Assembly: GCA_038118725.1 (NCBI GenBank)
Contig: JAYOIK010000016.1
Location: forward strand, 9,448-73,447
Origin: JADHLJ01 sp038118725
GTDB taxonomy: Bacteria; Pseudomonadota; Alphaproteobacteria; Thalassobaculales; Thalassobaculaceae
Reading direction: 5' to 3'
Length of the DNA: 64,000 nt
Positions 17,560 to 25,288 of this stretch are shown here, piece by piece (within the stretch, counting starts at the first letter, position 1; the number at the start of each line of letters is the position of its first letter). The notes under the pieces were generated by a model. That model was given only the letters and a program-made list of their open reading frames with translations, did not search any database and was not told the origin of the DNA. Both the position numbers and the translations under genes were made by a program.

Positions 17560-18867
17560 TCACACGTCGAGCGAGGCCGTCCGCTCCCATGCGCTTAGTT
17601 GCTGGGAGTAGAGGTTCCATTCCTCCATCTTGATCTTCACGTAAGAGCGGGAAAACGCCTCGCCCATTGCCGCCTTCAAACCCTTGTCGCGGTCGAAGAG
17701 ACGGATCGCGTCGAGCAGATAGAGCGGTAGCTTCTTGGCGCCGCGCACCTTGTGACCCTCGGCGTACATGTCCAGATCCACCCGCTTGCCGGGTTGGGTC
17801 TTGTTGGCGATGCCCGCCAAACCGGCGGCGAGATAGCCGGCCTGGAGCAGATAGGGATTGGCCGCGCCGTCGGCGAGCCGGAACTCGAAGCGTCCCTCGT
17901 CCGGCACCCGCACCATGTGAGTCCGATTGTTGCCCGACCAGGTCACGGTGTTCGGCGACCAGGTGGCACCCGAGGCGGTCACCGGGGCGTTGATCCGCTT
18001 GTAGGAATTCACGATCGGGTTGGTGATCGCGCAAAGCCCCTCGGCATGGACAAGGCAGCCGCCGAGGAAATGCATCGCCAATTCCGAGAGGCCGAGCTCT
18101 CCCTTGGGATCATGGAATAGGTTCTTCTTGCCCGACTTGTCCCAGACCGAGACATGTGCGTGACAGCCATTGCCGGTGAGATGCGTGAAGGGCTTGGGCA
18201 TGAAGGTCGCGCGCAGGCCGTGCTTCTCGGCGATCGACTTCACCATGAACTTGAAGAACGCGTGACGATCGGCGGTGACCAGGGCGTCGTCATAGTCCCA
18301 GTTCATCTCGAACTGGCCATTGGCATCCTCGTGGTCGTTCTGATACGGCCCCCAGCCGAGATCGATCATCGCGTCACAGATTTCCGAGACCACGTCATAA
18401 CGCCGCATCAGCGCTTGCTGGTCATAGCAAGGCTTGGGCTCCACATCCCTGGGGTCGGAGATATCGGCGCCGTCGGCATCGATCAGGTGATACTCGGCCT
18501 CGACTCCGGACTTCATCCTGAGGCCCTGCGCCGCGGCTTGCGCGATCAGCTTCTTGAGGACCCCGCGCGGCGCCTGCTCGACCGGCGCGCCATCCATGAC
18601 CAGATCGCCGGCGACCCAAGCGACCTCGGGCTTCCAAGGCAGTTGAATGACGCTATCGGTATCCGGTACCGCGAACATGTCCGGATGCGCCGGTGTCATG
18701 TCGAGATAGGCGGCGAAACCCGCGAAACCGGCGCCCTCGCTCTCCATCGCGCCCGCCGCCTGGGTCGGCACCAGCTTGGAGCGTTGCATGCCGCGCAAGT
18801 CCGTGAAGTTAAAGAGAAAATACTTCACGCCGTTCTTTTTCGCGAAAGCCTCGAGCTTGCTCGCCAT
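17560..18867 (-). CDS. gmaS: Gamma-glutamylmethylamide synthetase / type III-like glutamine synthetase (GlnT)
   Basis: 435 aa, start ATG with agaggag. Glutamine synthetase fold: YFLFNFTDLRGMQRSKLVP at the N-terminus, then GVEAEYHLID, NDHEDANGQFEMNWDY (metal/glutamate ligands), GNGCHAHVSVWD, NPIVNSYKRINAP and EFRLADGAANPYL. GmaS joins methylamine to glutamate with ATP, giving gamma-glutamylmethylamide, the first step of indirect methylamine oxidation. Rhizobial GlnT is the same family. The assignment leans on the operon: it is the last gene of mgsA-mgsB-mgsC-gmaS, 25 bp after mgsC. If the substrate were ammonia it would be a GlnT; the mgs genes make methylamine or a related amine more likely. 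Confidence 0.85.
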   Translation of the reverse strand: MASKLEAFAKKNGVKYFLFNFTDLRGMQRSKLVPTQAAGAMESEGAGFAGFAAYLDMTPAHPDMFAVPDTDSVIQLPWKPEVAWVAGDLVMDGAPVEQAPRGVLKKLIAQAAAQGLRMKSGVEAEYHLIDADGADISDPRDVEPKPCYDQQALMRRYDVVSEICDAMIDLGWGPYQNDHEDANGQFEMNWDYDDALVTADRHAFFKFMVKSIAEKHGLRATFMPKPFTHLTGNGCHAHVSVWDKSGKKNLFHDPKGELGLSELAMHFLGGCLVHAEGLCAITNPIVNSYKRINAPVTASGATWSPNTVTWSGNNRTHMVRVPDEGRFEFRLADGAANPYLLQAGYLAAGLAGIANKTQPGKRVDLDMYAEGHKVRGAKKLPLYLLDAIRLFDRDKGLKAAMGEAFSRSYVKIKMEEWNLYSQQLSAWERTASLDV

Positions 18868-18892
18868 GTCGGTCTCCTCTCTCGCTTGGCCG

Positions 18893-20218
18893 TTAGCCGA
18901 TCGGTCCCGACCAGCCGGGTATCCAATTCGTTCCCGCCAGCGGCACCCGCGCCATCGCCGCCGCCTCCATGGTCAGGGCGACCAGATCCTCGGGTTCCAG
19001 GTTGTGCACGTGGCTTTTGCCGCAGGCCCGCGCCAGGGTCTGGCATTCCATGGTCAGGGTCGACAGATAGTTACGCACCCGCTTGGCGCCCTCTTCCGGG
19101 TCCAGGCGGGCTTCCAGCGCCGGGTCCTGGGTCGCGATGCCGACGGGACAACGGCCGGTCTGGCACATGTGACAAGCGCCGGGCCTGGTGCCGAGCGCCT
19201 CGTAATCCTCGAGATAGAGCGGCGCGTTACAGTTCAACGCCATCAAACCGGCCATGCCGATCGACACCGCGTCGGCGCCCAGCGCCAGAGCCTTGGCAAC
19301 GTCCCCGCCGGTGCGGATACCGCCGGAGACGATGAGCTGGACCTTGCGATGCATGTCCAGTTCCTTCAACGCGTCCACCGCCATGCGCACCGCCGGCAGG
19401 GTCGGGATGCCGACATCCTCGATGAAGACATGCTGAGTGGCGGCGGTACCACCCTGCATCCCATCGACCACGACAGCGTCGGCGCCCGACTTGACCGCCA
19501 GCGCCACGTCATACTGGGTCCGCGTCGCCCCGACCTTCACATAGATGGGTTTTTCCCAATTGGTGATCTCGCGCAGCTCGTTGATCTTGATCTCAAGATC
19601 ATCCGGCCCGGTCCAGTCGGGGTGGCGACAGGCACTGCGCTGATCGATCCCGGCGGGCAGGGTGCGCATCCCGGCCACACGCTCGGTGATCTTCTGGCCG
19701 AGGAGCATGCCGCCGCCACCGGGCTTGGCGCCCTGGCCGATCACCACCTCGATCGCGTCCGCCGCGCGCAGCTGATCCGGCTCCATGCCGTAGCGCGAGG
19801 GCAGATACTGATAGATCAGGGTTTGCGAGGACTCCCGCTCCTCCGCCGTCATGCCGCCATCGCCGGTGGTGGTGCTGGTTCCCATGGCGCTGGCCGCGAG
19901 CCCGAGCGCGCGCTTGGCATTGGCTCCGATCGCGCCGAAGCTCATGCCGGCGATGGTGATCGGGATTTTCAACTCCACCGGCTTGGAAGCAAAGCGCGCG
20001 CCGATGGTCACGTTGGTATCACAGCGCTCGCGATAGCCTTCCAGCGGATAGCGCGAAACCGACGCGCCGAGAAACACCAGATCATCGAAGTTCGGCACCG
20101 CCCGCCGGGCACCCGCGCCGCGGATGTAATAGAGGCCCTGATCAGCGGCGCGCTGGATCTCCTGGATAACATGCGGCGGATAGGTCGCCGATGTCTGGTC
20201 TTGACGTTGGTCGGTCAT
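18893..20218 (-). CDS. mgsC: N-methylglutamate synthase subunit C (FMN-binding glutamate synthase domain)
   Basis: 441 aa from the ATG at 20218. It is the FMN/3Fe-4S part of glutamate synthase as a stand-alone subunit: PITIAGMSFGAIGANAKRAL, TTTGDGGMTAEER, GQGAKPGGGGMLLGQKI, KPIYVKVGATR, DAVVVDGMQGGTAA, and cysteines CHMCQTGRCPVG for the 3Fe-4S cluster. In the N-methylglutamate pathway MgsABC converts gamma-glutamylmethylamide and 2-oxoglutarate to N-methylglutamate and glutamate. Rhizobial GlxD is homologous. A family B inverted repeat occupies the 162-bp gap between mgsB and this gene. The Shine-Dalgarno is weak, and a TTG further upstream is unlikely. Confidence 0.88.
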   Translation of the reverse strand: MTDQRQDQTSATYPPHVIQEIQRAADQGLYYIRGAGARRAVPNFDDLVFLGASVSRYPLEGYRERCDTNVTIGARFASKPVELKIPITIAGMSFGAIGANAKRALGLAASAMGTSTTTGDGGMTAEERESSQTLIYQYLPSRYGMEPDQLRAADAIEVVIGQGAKPGGGGMLLGQKITERVAGMRTLPAGIDQRSACRHPDWTGPDDLEIKINELREITNWEKPIYVKVGATRTQYDVALAVKSGADAVVVDGMQGGTAATQHVFIEDVGIPTLPAVRMAVDALKELDMHRKVQLIVSGGIRTGGDVAKALALGADAVSIGMAGLMALNCNAPLYLEDYEALGTRPGACHMCQTGRCPVGIATQDPALEARLDPEEGAKRVRNYLSTLTMECQTLARACGKSHVHNLEPEDLVALTMEAAAMARVPLAGTNWIPGWSGPIG

Positions 20219-20252
20219 GTTTGCGCGCCCGTTCCTCGCGATATCGGCTGAC

Positions 20253-20360
20253 AAGACCCTTCGAGACGCGCGCGATACGCGCTCCCCGGGGTGAGTACCA
20301 GGACATAAAGAAGTGGCTCACCCTGAGGAGCGACGCTTGCGTCGCGTCTCGAAGGGTCTT
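20253..20360. repeat. Inverted repeat, family B, copy 1, inside the mgs operon
   Basis: The left arm begins aagacccttcgagacgcg and the right arm ends cgcgtctcgaagggtctt, perfectly complementary over 18 bp and partly beyond. The inner part carries a caccctgaggag block also found in the second copy at 32435-32533. It fills most of the gap between mgsB and mgsC. In RNA it would form a long hairpin, which could attenuate transcription or protect transcript ends. Confidence 0.88.
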
Positions 20361-20380
20361 TTCCAGCACACCGCCCCACC

Positions 20381-21070
20381 TCAATACGCCCCGGCATTAT
20401 CGATCTTGAAATGATACAACTCCCGCGCCGAGCCATAGCGGCGAAAGGCGGATAGGTCCGTGTCCATCCCCGAGCGCGCCAGCAGATCCGTCAGGCGCGT
20501 GCGTTCCGCCTCGCCGATCTCCTTCTCGACGCAATCGGCGCCGAGACTTTCCACCGCGCCGGCGACATAGAGCTCCGCCTCGTAGATTGAATCTCCGAGA
20601 AACGCCCCGGCATCGCCGCACACCACCAGGGTTCCGGCCTGGGCCATGAACGCCGACATATGCCCGACCGAGCCGCCGACCACGATGTCGATGCCCTTCA
20701 TCGATATGCCGCAGCGCGCGCTGGCGTCGCCCTCGATCACCAGCAGGCCGCCATGGCCGGTCGCGCCGGCGGATTGGCTGGCGTCGCCGGTGACCCGAAC
20801 CTCTCCGGACATCATGTTCTCGGCGACGCCGGTCCCCGCGTTGCCGCGCAGGGTCACCCGCGCGCGCTGGTTCATGCCGGCGCAGTAATATCCGGCGTGC
20901 CCGAGGATCGAAACGTCGATCGCCTCGGTCAGGCCGACCGCCAGATTGTGCCGTCCCTTGGCGTTCAGGACCTCGAAGGTCGCGCCCGCGACCGACCCGT
21001 TTCGTCCTTGCAGACGCTGGTTCAGCTCCCGGACCGCGACGGCATCGAGATCGATCCTCTCCACCGCCAT
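20381..21070 (-). CDS. mgsB: N-methylglutamate synthase subunit B (GXGXG domain)
   Basis: 229 aa made of the right-handed beta-helix (GXGXG) domain that forms the C-terminus of large glutamate synthases. Glycine-rich turns such as LRGNAGTGVAENMMSG, VTGDASQSAGATGHGG, DIVVGGSVGHMSAFM and GDAGAFLGDSIYEAELYV are visible. It provides structural contacts between the amidotransferase and synthase sites. Its ATG overlaps the mgsA stop (TGATG), which implies translational coupling. Rhizobial GlxC is the counterpart. Confidence 0.88.
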   Translation of the reverse strand: MAVERIDLDAVAVRELNQRLQGRNGSVAGATFEVLNAKGRHNLAVGLTEAIDVSILGHAGYYCAGMNQRARVTLRGNAGTGVAENMMSGEVRVTGDASQSAGATGHGGLLVIEGDASARCGISMKGIDIVVGGSVGHMSAFMAQAGTLVVCGDAGAFLGDSIYEAELYVAGAVESLGADCVEKEIGEAERTRLTDLLARSGMDTDLSAFRRYGSARELYHFKIDNAGAY

Positions 21071-21975
21071 CAGGCGGCTCCCCAGGAATAGACCGTGCCG
21101 GGCTTGGGCTCCCAGACAACCGCGTCATCGACGCCCGGCAGGCGCGCCAGCGCCCGGAACTCGGACGACATCGCCACCCAGTCATCGGTCTCGGCCATGA
21201 CGGCGGGCTTGCAGGCGATCGGATCGCGCAGCACCGAGAAGCCGTCCCGGGTGCCGATCGCGAAGGTGTAGAACCCATCGAGGTCCTTGATCCCCGCCTC
21301 CAGCGCCTCGGAAATCGTCGCGCCCTGCCCCAGCCGCCAGGTGAAATAACCCGCCGCGACCTCGCTATCGTTGTCGGTCTGGAAACGCACGCCCTGCTTG
21401 TCGCGCAGCCAGTCGCGCAGCCGATTGTGATTCGAGAGCGAGCCGTTATGCACCAGGCAGAGATCGTCGCCGGTATTGAAGGGATGCGCGCCCGCGGTGG
21501 TCACGGCGCTTTCCGTCGCCATGCGGGTATGACCGATCATGTGACTGCCGGCCATTTGCGAGACCTCGAACCGGTCCAGCACATCGGCGGGCAGACCGAT
21601 CTCCTTGTAGATTTCCAGGACCGAGCCGGAACTCATCACGCGGATATCGGCCCGGTTGGCCTCGACCCAGGCCCGCAGCTTCGAGGCGTCCAGGGGCGCC
21701 CGCAGGATCGCGTGGGTCGAGACAGGCTCGACATCGACCTCCACGCCGAGCCCGGCGCTCGCCGCCGCCGCCAGCGCGTTCCAGTCGTGGCCTGGCTCAT
21801 CACTATAAACCGTGACCTTGGCCACGCCGTCATCGCCCGCCCGCTCGCGATAGATCGCCAGCCCGGCGCTATCCGGCCCCCGCTCGGTCATCTCCACCAG
21901 CATCGGCGCGAACAGCCGGCCAAGACCGACCCGCAAGTCCGGGTTCTTCAGATAGAGACCAACGATACCGCACAT
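21070..21975 (-). CDS. mgsA: N-methylglutamate synthase subunit A (class II glutamine amidotransferase)
   Basis: 301 aa from the ATG at 21975, chosen because it places the catalytic cysteine at position 2 (MCGIVGLYL), as class II (Ntn) amidotransferases require. Other motifs are MTERGPDSAGLAIY, GHTRMATESAVTTAGAHPF, the LVHNGSLSNHNRLR glutamine-binding region and FQTDNDSEVAAGYF. In MgsABC this subunit releases the amine (methylamine) from gamma-glutamylmethylamide and channels it to MgsC. It is the first gene of the operon; upstream lies a 352-bp region with a family A repeat and a possible promoter. Confidence 0.88.
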   Translation of the reverse strand: MCGIVGLYLKNPDLRVGLGRLFAPMLVEMTERGPDSAGLAIYRERAGDDGVAKVTVYSDEPGHDWNALAAAASAGLGVEVDVEPVSTHAILRAPLDASKLRAWVEANRADIRVMSSGSVLEIYKEIGLPADVLDRFEVSQMAGSHMIGHTRMATESAVTTAGAHPFNTGDDLCLVHNGSLSNHNRLRDWLRDKQGVRFQTDNDSEVAAGYFTWRLGQGATISEALEAGIKDLDGFYTFAIGTRDGFSVLRDPIACKPAVMAETDDWVAMSSEFRALARLPGVDDAVVWEPKPGTVYSWGAA

Positions 21976-22029
21976 GACCGGGAAATCTCCGCGCCGACAG
22001 TCCACGAGACGCGTCCACGCGCCGCCAGG

Positions 22030-22060
22030 ATCTTAAGCCGAGAGGGTGTGGGGTACGCAA
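22030..22060 (-). promoter_or_regulatory. Possible sigma-70-like promoter of the mgsABC-gmaS operon
   Basis: Read on the minus strand, TTGCGT (22055-22060) is followed after 19 bp by TAAGAT (22030-22035), about 54 bp before the mgsA ATG. Both hexamers are partial matches and the spacer is long, so this is only a candidate. Confidence 0.25.
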
Positions 22061-22123
22061 GGGGGATGATGGTACGTGGGTCTGTCCATCGCAAAGCTAA
22101 CCTTCCCTTCACCCGTCCTCCAT

Positions 22124-22291
22124 CGTCGTCCCGCGCTTGACGCGGGACCGAAGCCTGAAGCTCGTCAACGTGACGCATGGCGGAGGAGTCTGGGCAGTTA
22201 CATCCGCACGATCGGCGTCCACAATCGTGCTTCGCTACCCGTCACACGCCGGCGTCTCAGGCGTCGATCCCGGATCAAGTCCGGGATGACG
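22124..22291. repeat. Paired inverted repeat, family A (REP/BIME-like), copy 2
   Basis: Left arm from 22124 with palindrome cccgcgcttgacgcggg (22130-22146); right arm ending 22291 with cccggatcaagtccggg (22269-22285). The arms are imperfect reverse complements over about 50 bp and enclose about 65 bp. The layout matches copy 1 at 14077. With the promoter candidate it accounts for most of the 352-bp mlrC-mgsA intergenic region; the rest shows nothing recognisable. Confidence 0.82.
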
Positions 22292-22327
22292 GGATTAGAT
22301 AGCGGTGAATGACGATCTACCGCCCCG

Positions 22328-23830
22328 CTATTCCACCGAGACCGGCTGAAGATCCTCGTCGAGGGGATAGATCGGGCGTCGGACATTCTTGAAATCCAGC
22401 ATGTCGTAATCCGAGGTACAGACCCCGACCCCGGCGCAATCCACCACCTGCTTGGCGATCTTCCTGAACCCGGCGCGCCAGTGGATACGGCTCTTCAGCA
22501 TCAGGTATTTCTTGGCCAGCGGATCAATGCCGAGGCTCTGGAAGCAGGCGAAGTCGTTCGGCTCCTGCTGGGTGGAGATGACGACGATCTCGACCTTGCC
22601 GGTATCGAGGACCACGGTCGGCCCCATGTTGTTCATCACGCCCTTGCCCATGGGACCGATATTGCGGAACCGCCCATCCGAGATCAGCCGCACCCGCCCG
22701 GTCACCGACAGCGGCTCGCCGACACGGTCGATCGACGGCATGTCGGTCTTGCCGCCGAGCTCGACCGTGACTTCCTCGCCAATACCGGCGGCGATCATGG
22801 TCTGGACCGCGGCGGGATCCGAGATCGCGAAGGCCGCGACATCCTCGAGACCGGCGTCCAGTATGCCCTTCAGCACCGCCATCGTGTCCATCGAACCGCC
22901 GGACGCGGCGTTGTCATAATGATCCAGCAGGATGATCGGCCCGTCCTCCCGCATCGCCGCGGCGCGGTCCAGCGACTTCTCCAGGGGCTCGATCTCGTAG
23001 ACGAATTTCGAACGCTCTCGCCAGGCGAGATCCAGCAGGCGATCCCGCATGTCCTCGGCGAGACGCATGTCGCCGTCGGTAACCACCACGGCGCTGGAGC
23101 CGGCGAGACGAATATCGGCATGCGGGAAGCCGGTGAAGAAGCTGGCGCACAGCGCGCCCTCGCCCTCCAATTCGCGCGCCAGAGCCTGGATCTCCCGGTT
23201 CGGCGAATCGTCCGAGCCCTGACGCATCACATGCGGCAGCATCGGCCGGTTGCCCCAGGCCATGGTCGGGCGCGCCTCGCCCCTGATCATCGAGAAAAAC
23301 GCTTTTCCGGCGCGCATGCCGGTCTCGTACACGTCGACATGCGGATAGGTCTGATAGCCCGCGATGATGTCGGCGTTCTCGACGATCGCCGGATACATGT
23401 TGGTGTGCATGTCGAGCGAGACGGCGATCGGCGTATCCGGCGCGATTTGCCTGATGCGGGCCAGAAGCGCGCCCTCGCCGTCCTCTCGGCTTTCGGTAAC
23501 CATGGCGCCGTGCAGCTGCAGTAGGATACCGTCACAGCCTTCCTCGACCGCGCCGCAAATCCGGTCGGTCATATAGGCATAGGCCGCGTCCTCGACCGGC
23601 CCGCTCGGCCAGGCGCCGGCGGCGATCGGCAGCACCATCTCGGCTCCCTCGGCCTCGGCCAGTTCGATGAAGGCGCCGACCGCCGAGCCGGTGTTCCGAT
23701 AGGCGGTGATGATCTCCTCGCCCTCCAGCGGCACCGGTCGGGTGTTCCCCCGGCTGAACCGCGACAGCGGCGTCGGAACCGTCGAGAAGGTGTTGGTCTC
23801 GTGGCTCATCATGGCGATGAGAAGGCGCAT
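22328..23830 (-). CDS. M81 family metallopeptidase (MlrC-like)
   Basis: 500 aa from the ATG at 23830 with a ggggag Shine-Dalgarno. Family features: the N-terminus MRLLIAMMSHETNTFS, GILLQLHGAMVTE, AVSLDMHTNMYP with likely zinc ligands, GYQTYPHVDVYETG, and the C-terminal domain with LLDHYDNAASGGSMD. Named after the MlrC protein of microcystin degradation, most members occur in bacteria that never meet microcystin and act on unknown amide or peptide substrates. It is transcribed toward the mgs operon but separated from it by repeats. Upstream, 68 bp away on the same strand, is the end of the FMN-dependent dehydrogenase gene. Confidence 0.85.
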   Translation of the reverse strand: MRLLIAMMSHETNTFSTVPTPLSRFSRGNTRPVPLEGEEIITAYRNTGSAVGAFIELAEAEGAEMVLPIAAGAWPSGPVEDAAYAYMTDRICGAVEEGCDGILLQLHGAMVTESREDGEGALLARIRQIAPDTPIAVSLDMHTNMYPAIVENADIIAGYQTYPHVDVYETGMRAGKAFFSMIRGEARPTMAWGNRPMLPHVMRQGSDDSPNREIQALARELEGEGALCASFFTGFPHADIRLAGSSAVVVTDGDMRLAEDMRDRLLDLAWRERSKFVYEIEPLEKSLDRAAAMREDGPIILLDHYDNAASGGSMDTMAVLKGILDAGLEDVAAFAISDPAAVQTMIAAGIGEEVTVELGGKTDMPSIDRVGEPLSVTGRVRLISDGRFRNIGPMGKGVMNNMGPTVVLDTGKVEIVVISTQQEPNDFACFQSLGIDPLAKKYLMLKSRIHWRAGFRKIAKQVVDCAGVGVCTSDYDMLDFKNVRRPIYPLDEDLQPVSVE

Positions 23831-23898
23831 GGCGGAGGCTCCCCGACGGTTGGCTCGCAAGCTCGATTGATAGTCCACGCAATCGAACGGTCAATCGC

Positions 23899-25065
23899 TC
23901 AGTTTCTCGGCCACTCGCGCACGTCGCCGGAGATCCAGCTTCGGTCGAGTTCGGCGATGTCCGACACGCCGAGTTGAACCATCTGCAGCTCAAGCTCGTT
24001 GGTCAGCATATCGGCGACATGGCCGGGCCCGCCGGGGCCCATGGCGCCAAGGCCCCACATGAAGGCGCGGCCACAGAACACGAAATCCGCCCCGAGGGCC
24101 AGGGCCTTCATGATGTCGAGACCGTTGCTGAAGCCGCTATCGATCATCACGGTCGCCCGATCGCCCACCACGTCGACGATCTCGGGAAGCACTTCAATCG
24201 AGGACGGCGCGGCGTCCAGCTGACGCCCCCCGTGGTTCGATACCAGTATGCCGTTGTAACCGAGATCGACCGCCGCGACCGCGTCATCGGGATGCATGAC
24301 GCCCTTGATAATCAGGTCGCCCTTCCACTTGTCGCGAATCCGCTTCAGCCGGTCGATGCTGGTCGGGCGCCCCAGCTGATCCGAGACGAAGTCGGCCATG
24401 CCGCGCATGCTTTTGTCCGGCGCGTATCTGCCGAGGGTTTTGAAATGCGGAAGGCCCGACGCCAGGGTCGCGAGGCTCCAATGCGGGCGCATGGCGGCGT
24501 TCCAGATCGTCGCGGCGCTGATCCGCGGCGGCACCGCCAAACCGTTATACATGTCCCTTGGCCGCCAGCCCCGGGCCGGCACGTCGACGGTCACCATCAA
24601 GGCCTTGCAGCCGCTATCCTGGGCCCGTTTGATCAGATCGTCGTTTACCTCTTCGTCCTTGGGCGGATAGAGCTGGTACCAGGCGTTGTCGCCGGCGGCC
24701 GCGGCGAATTGCTCGATATCGACCGTGCAGGCGGTACTCAACGTGACCGGAATATTCGCCGCCTTGCCCGCGCGGGCGAAATGCAGTTCCGCATTGGGCC
24801 ATTGCAGACTGGCCAGCCCCATCGGCGCGATCCCGAAGGGTTTGTCATAGGAGCGCCCGAAAAGCTCCGTCTTCATATTGATGGGCTTGCGTTCAACCAC
24901 ATAGCGCGGCGCCATCTTGATCGCCTCGATGGCGGAGCGGTTCAGGTTCTTGCCGACCTCCGGACCGGTGCCGCCGTCGACATAGTCATAGGAGAATTTC
25001 GGCAAACGCTTCTTGGCGGCGCGATGCAGGTGATCGACGCTGGGATATCGGTTGGCTTGACGCAT
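23899..25065 (-). CDS. FMN-dependent alpha-hydroxy acid dehydrogenase (lactate dehydrogenase/glycolate oxidase family)
   Basis: 388 aa from the ATG at 25065. TIM-barrel FMN enzyme with FSYDYVDGGTGPE near the N-terminus, the FGIAPMGLASLQWP FMN strand, ALMVTVDVPARGWRPRD, LIIKGVMHPDDAV and the active-site segment LVSNHGGRQLD, in which His is the catalytic base. These enzymes oxidise L-lactate, glycolate, mandelate or similar 2-hydroxy acids at the membrane or in the cytosol. It diverges from dddP across 223 bp. Lactate or a 3-carbon product of DMSP breakdown would be a tempting substrate, but that is inference. Confidence 0.85.
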   Translation of the reverse strand: MRQANRYPSVDHLHRAAKKRLPKFSYDYVDGGTGPEVGKNLNRSAIEAIKMAPRYVVERKPINMKTELFGRSYDKPFGIAPMGLASLQWPNAELHFARAGKAANIPVTLSTACTVDIEQFAAAAGDNAWYQLYPPKDEEVNDDLIKRAQDSGCKALMVTVDVPARGWRPRDMYNGLAVPPRISAATIWNAAMRPHWSLATLASGLPHFKTLGRYAPDKSMRGMADFVSDQLGRPTSIDRLKRIRDKWKGDLIIKGVMHPDDAVAAVDLGYNGILVSNHGGRQLDAAPSSIEVLPEIVDVVGDRATVMIDSGFSNGLDIMKALALGADFVFCGRAFMWGLGAMGPGGPGHVADMLTNELELQMVQLGVSDIAELDRSWISGDVREWPRN

Positions 25066-25199
25066 GGTCGGTTTCTTCTGGGCAGGTGACACGAAAAGGC
25101 GCGCCACTATAGACGCCACGCGCGAAAAACGCTCGCGTCAAGTCTCGCGACCGCGCGTCGCATTCAAGACAAGGAAAATTTCAGACATGCCGTTTTCAT

Positions 25200-25211
25200 G
25201 ACAGTCCTGTC
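25200..25211. promoter_or_regulatory. Short palindrome upstream of dddP
   Basis: gacag-tc-ctgtc, a perfect 5+5 dyad 77 bp before the dddP ATG and inside the 223-bp divergent region shared with the hydroxyacid dehydrogenase gene. It could be an operator half-site arrangement; no regulator gene is next to it. Confidence 0.25.
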
Positions 25212-25288
25212 TAGGGATTCGTGCTGCACTCCCGTGGTGGAACCGCGGTCGCCGTGAACACGCGACCTTTTCTCGGGAGTCGCCCCGC

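Noticed and set aside
18154..20251. Long plus-strand open frames (393 and 491 codons)
   Set aside because: Antisense to gmaS and mgsC, which have complete motif sets; composition is that of shadow frames.
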